A stretch of 7,237 nucleotides of DNA from Micavibrio sp. UBA1672. GTDB lineage: Bacteria; Pseudomonadota; Alphaproteobacteria; Micavibrionales; Micavibrionaceae. The DNA lies in contig DCKO01000089.1 in NCBI GenBank assembly GCA_002320665.1, positions 1-7,237 on the forward strand, in the 5' to 3' direction. The translations under genes were made by a program, and so were the position numbers. The notes under the pieces are model-generated. The model was not told the origin of the DNA, did not search any database, and saw only the letters and a program-made list of their open reading frames with translations. This document shows, piece by piece, positions 5,922 through 7,237 of the stretch; positions within the stretch are counted from its first letter, which is position 1; each line of letters starts with the position of its first letter.

Positions 5922-6506
5922 ATGAAACTGACTACGCATATTGAAAACTATATTTTTGAAATTGAAGACTTCATGACCCATGAGGAATGCGACCGCTGGA
6001 TTCAGTGGAGTGAGGATCATGGCTACGAAGATGCTTTGATAATTTCAGAAGATGGAGCGGAGCGTAATGAAGAAATCCGTAATAATGATCGTATTATTTA
6101 TGATAGCACCCACTATGCACGCGATTTGTGGGATAAAGCCAAACCGTTTGTTCCCGAAGTGTTTAGCGGACGAACGGCCATAGGGCTAAATGAACGGTTT
6201 CGCTTTTACAGGTATAATGTTGGTCAAAAATTTGACTGGCATCTTGATGGTAGCTTCGTGCGTGAAAACGGGGAGAAAAGCCAACTGACTTTTTTGGTTT
6301 ATCTCAACGATGATTATGAAGGTGGGACGACTTCCTTCTCTTCATTTCGTTCGCCGCTCGTGTATGAAGATTTTTCGGTTACTCCCAAGAAGGGAAATGC
6401 ATTGGTGTTTTTTCATCCTATTTTCCATCGTGGAGATGATGTGATCAGCGGGATGAAATATGTCATTCGCACGGATGTAATGTATTCGGCGAAAGAGGAA
6501 CAGTAA
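5922..6506 (+). CDS. 2-oxoglutarate and Fe(II)-dependent oxygenase (prolyl 4-hydroxylase-like)
   Basis: This 194-aa cytoplasmic enzyme has the double-stranded beta-helix of Fe(II)/2-oxoglutarate hydroxylases. The iron ligands are visible: H107-x-D109 in KFDWHLDGS, and a distal His169 in IFHRGDDV. R183 in YVIRTDVMY, or K179 before it, is placed to bind the 2-oxoglutarate carboxylate. LTFLVYLNDDYEGGTTSF (122-139) and KKGNALVFFHP (156-166) are the strands typical of the prolyl 4-hydroxylase alpha-subunit group. The length is that of a bare catalytic domain. The substrate is unknown; bacterial members hydroxylate proteins or small molecules. AGGAG seven bases upstream supports the start. It follows nrtR after a 45-base gap that holds an inverted repeat, on the same strand, so it is probably transcribed with the NAD operon but is less tightly coupled. 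Its coding end directly abuts degraded DNA, and no terminator is visible. Confidence 0.92.
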   Translation: MKLTTHIENYIFEIEDFMTHEECDRWIQWSEDHGYEDALIISEDGAERNEEIRNNDRIIYDSTHYARDLWDKAKPFVPEVFSGRTAIGLNERFRFYRYNVGQKFDWHLDGSFVRENGEKSQLTFLVYLNDDYEGGTTSFSSFRSPLVYEDFSVTPKKGNALVFFHPIFHRGDDVISGMKYVIRTDVMYSAKEEQ

Positions 6507-6509
6507 GCC

Positions 6510-6600
6510 CAAGGGCAATGGTCTTTAGTCGGTGGTAAAAAACGACAAGGAGCTGATTGACGCAGCCAAACATAAACTTGAACCAGAGCTCTTTTGGTAA
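6510..6600 (+). pseudogene. Fragment of a second nrtR gene
   Basis: Bases 6510-6536 translate as QGQWSLVGG, identical to residues 53-61 of the intact NrtR upstream. After four bases the frame shifts, and 6541-6582 reads NDKELIDAAKHKLE, matching NDQELLDTAKRKLK (68-81) of the intact copy. The five residues between these blocks (FIDVH) are missing, which amounts to an 11-base deletion and a frameshift. The codons differ at several synonymous sites from the intact gene, so this is an old or independently acquired homologue and not a recent copy. Similarity fades near 6585, and the reading frame closes at 6600. It begins three bases after the oxygenase stop, which points to a deletion joint there. 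Confidence 0.85.
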
Positions 6601-6665
6601 GTGGTTGAAATAGAAAAATAAGCAACTTGATCTTTGCATAGGGCCGAGCAACAGTCTCCACTATT

Positions 6666-7051
6666 ATGAATGAAAAACCTTATATGGTTGAGGATGCAGC
6701 ATATCTACATCTTGAATGGTTCCGGTTACACCGTAAGTCTCTCGGGAGAGCAGAATTATCATTAACGCTCATATCTTGCCTGAATTGGGGACTATAAAGA
6801 TTTCAGAATTAACCACCATCCGGATAAGGGCATGGCAGGAAAATCTGGTCAAGGCACCAAAGCGAACACGAAAGAGCCGAGTGCAAGAATATTTGCCGCC
6901 GGATAATAGTGAGGAGGCCATGCAGGGGGAGGACTCCGTGCAGGTTATTTCCCAGCAACTGGGGCATGCCGATACCAGGATGACCGAGCGGTATTATGCC
7001 CATCTGGCACCGGATTATATTACTGATGCAATTTGGAAGGGTTTTCCGTAA
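6666..7051 (+). pseudogene. Tyrosine recombinase (integrase) remnant, frameshifted and internally deleted
   Basis: Three pieces of one integrase are visible. The first frame, from ATG 6666, reads AYLHLEWFRLHRKSLGRAE, typical of the N-terminal core-binding domain. After a frameshift near 6740-6757 the second frame continues as INAHILPELGTIKISELT and AWQENLVKAPKRTRKSR, then YLPPDNSEEAMQ, still core-binding domain. At about 6920-6935 it jumps to VISQQLGHADTRMTERYYAHLAP, which is the C-terminal box with the LGH motif and the nucleophile Tyr of YAHL, ending in IWKGFP. The catalytic middle, including both arginines and the first histidine, is absent; full-length relatives of this family are about 400 residues, so roughly 200 have been lost. 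It cannot be active. It points at a tRNA-Glu gene about 160 bases downstream, a common neighbourhood for integrated elements. Confidence 0.88.
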
Positions 7052-7150
7052 CTGGGTATAAAATTGCATTAAAATGCATGGAAATATAATGATCAGAGGG
7101 CATTTTACCTGCCCGCGTAATTTATTTATATGAAATTATAAAAGAAAGAC

Positions 7151-7180
7151 TTGATTTATAGGGGGTTCATCTATTATAAA
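7151..7180 (+). promoter_or_regulatory. Probable promoter of tRNA-Glu
   Basis: TTGATT (7151-7156) and TATAAA (7175-7180) are separated by 18 bases, with four and five matches to consensus. The expected start is near 7187, which leaves a leader of about 23 bases before the mature tRNA. The rest of 7052-7150 is A/T-rich non-coding sequence with one small 6-bp inverted repeat (TGCATT-AA-AATGCA, 7065-7078) and nothing else I can support. Confidence 0.65.
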
Positions 7181-7209
7181 GCCTCAGTCTTGAAGGCAAC
7201 ATCTCTTGC

Positions 7210-7237
7210 GTCCCGTTCGTCTAGAGGCCTAGGACAC
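7210..7237 (+). tRNA. tRNA-Glu, 5' part only
   Basis: The last 28 bases match the start of bacterial tRNA-Glu: a GTCCCGT acceptor strand, then TC, then a D arm beginning GTCTAGAGGCC and closing with AGGAC. The T8-C9 and GTCTAGAGGCCTAGGACAC pattern is characteristic of tRNA-Glu, and the GGCCTAGG D-loop form is common in alphaproteobacteria. The anticodon, T arm and 3' end lie beyond the window, so the identity rests on the 5' third alone. Confidence 0.85.

Noticed and set aside
6776..7051. An intact 91-aa protein starting at TTG 6776.
   Set aside because: It is the in-frame tail of a broken integrase: similarity continues upstream of the start, and the catalytic middle is missing.

Overview
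The window looks like an accessory region of an alphaproteobacterial chromosome, somewhat AT-rich by eye. The indications are the sequence style of the visible tRNA-Glu start, the small HTH protein at the left end, a 119-aa protein of the family annotated 'ADP-ribosylation/crystallin J1', and a rhizobial-style tyrosine integrase remnant. The genus cannot be named from this sequence.

Left half, minus strand (about 2315 down to 51): a noncoding RNA gene, then a Ro60-like TROVE/VWA protein (rsr), then a small helix-turn-helix protein ending at a rho-independent terminator. The RNA is the most striking element. Between 2198 and 2131 it carries every element of a tRNA body in circularly permuted order: variable loop, T arm, 3' acceptor strand, CUUG loop, 5' acceptor strand, U8-A9, D arm. 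The acceptor end is sealed by a loop, and the anticodon-stem position opens into a longer stem. This is the architecture of a YrlA-type bacterial Y RNA, the known partner of Ro proteins. It ends at a strong terminator just before the rsr ribosome binding site.

Right half, plus strand (2446 to 5876): a tightly packed four-gene operon with overlapping starts and stops. It encodes a short PRPP-synthetase-like protein, a nicotinamide phosphoribosyltransferase (NadV), the 119-aa protein, and NrtR, a Nudix-domain repressor with a decayed Nudix box. The promoter contains two tandem palindromes (ATGGC-N5-GCCAT) that are candidate NrtR operators. The prs-like plus nadV-like pair is the gene pair of the phage NAD+ reconstitution pathway NARP1 (ADPR-pyrophosphate synthetase plus nicotinamide-ADPR transferase). 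It could equally be ordinary PRPP-fed nicotinamide salvage; sequence alone does not decide. NrtR of Shewanella is released from DNA by ADP-ribose, so the operon could switch on when NAD+ is broken down.

A 2OG-Fe(II) oxygenase follows (5922 to 6506). Immediately after it lies decayed DNA: a frameshifted fragment of a second nrtR (6510 to 6600), then a tyrosine integrase with a frameshift and a large internal deletion (6666 to 7051). The window ends with a promoter and the first 28 bases of a tRNA-Glu gene. The remnants and the nearby tRNA suggest an old integrative element.

The Ro/Y RNA module and the NAD module face away from each other across one short, palindrome-rich intergenic region (about 2315 to 2445), so they may respond to related stress signals.
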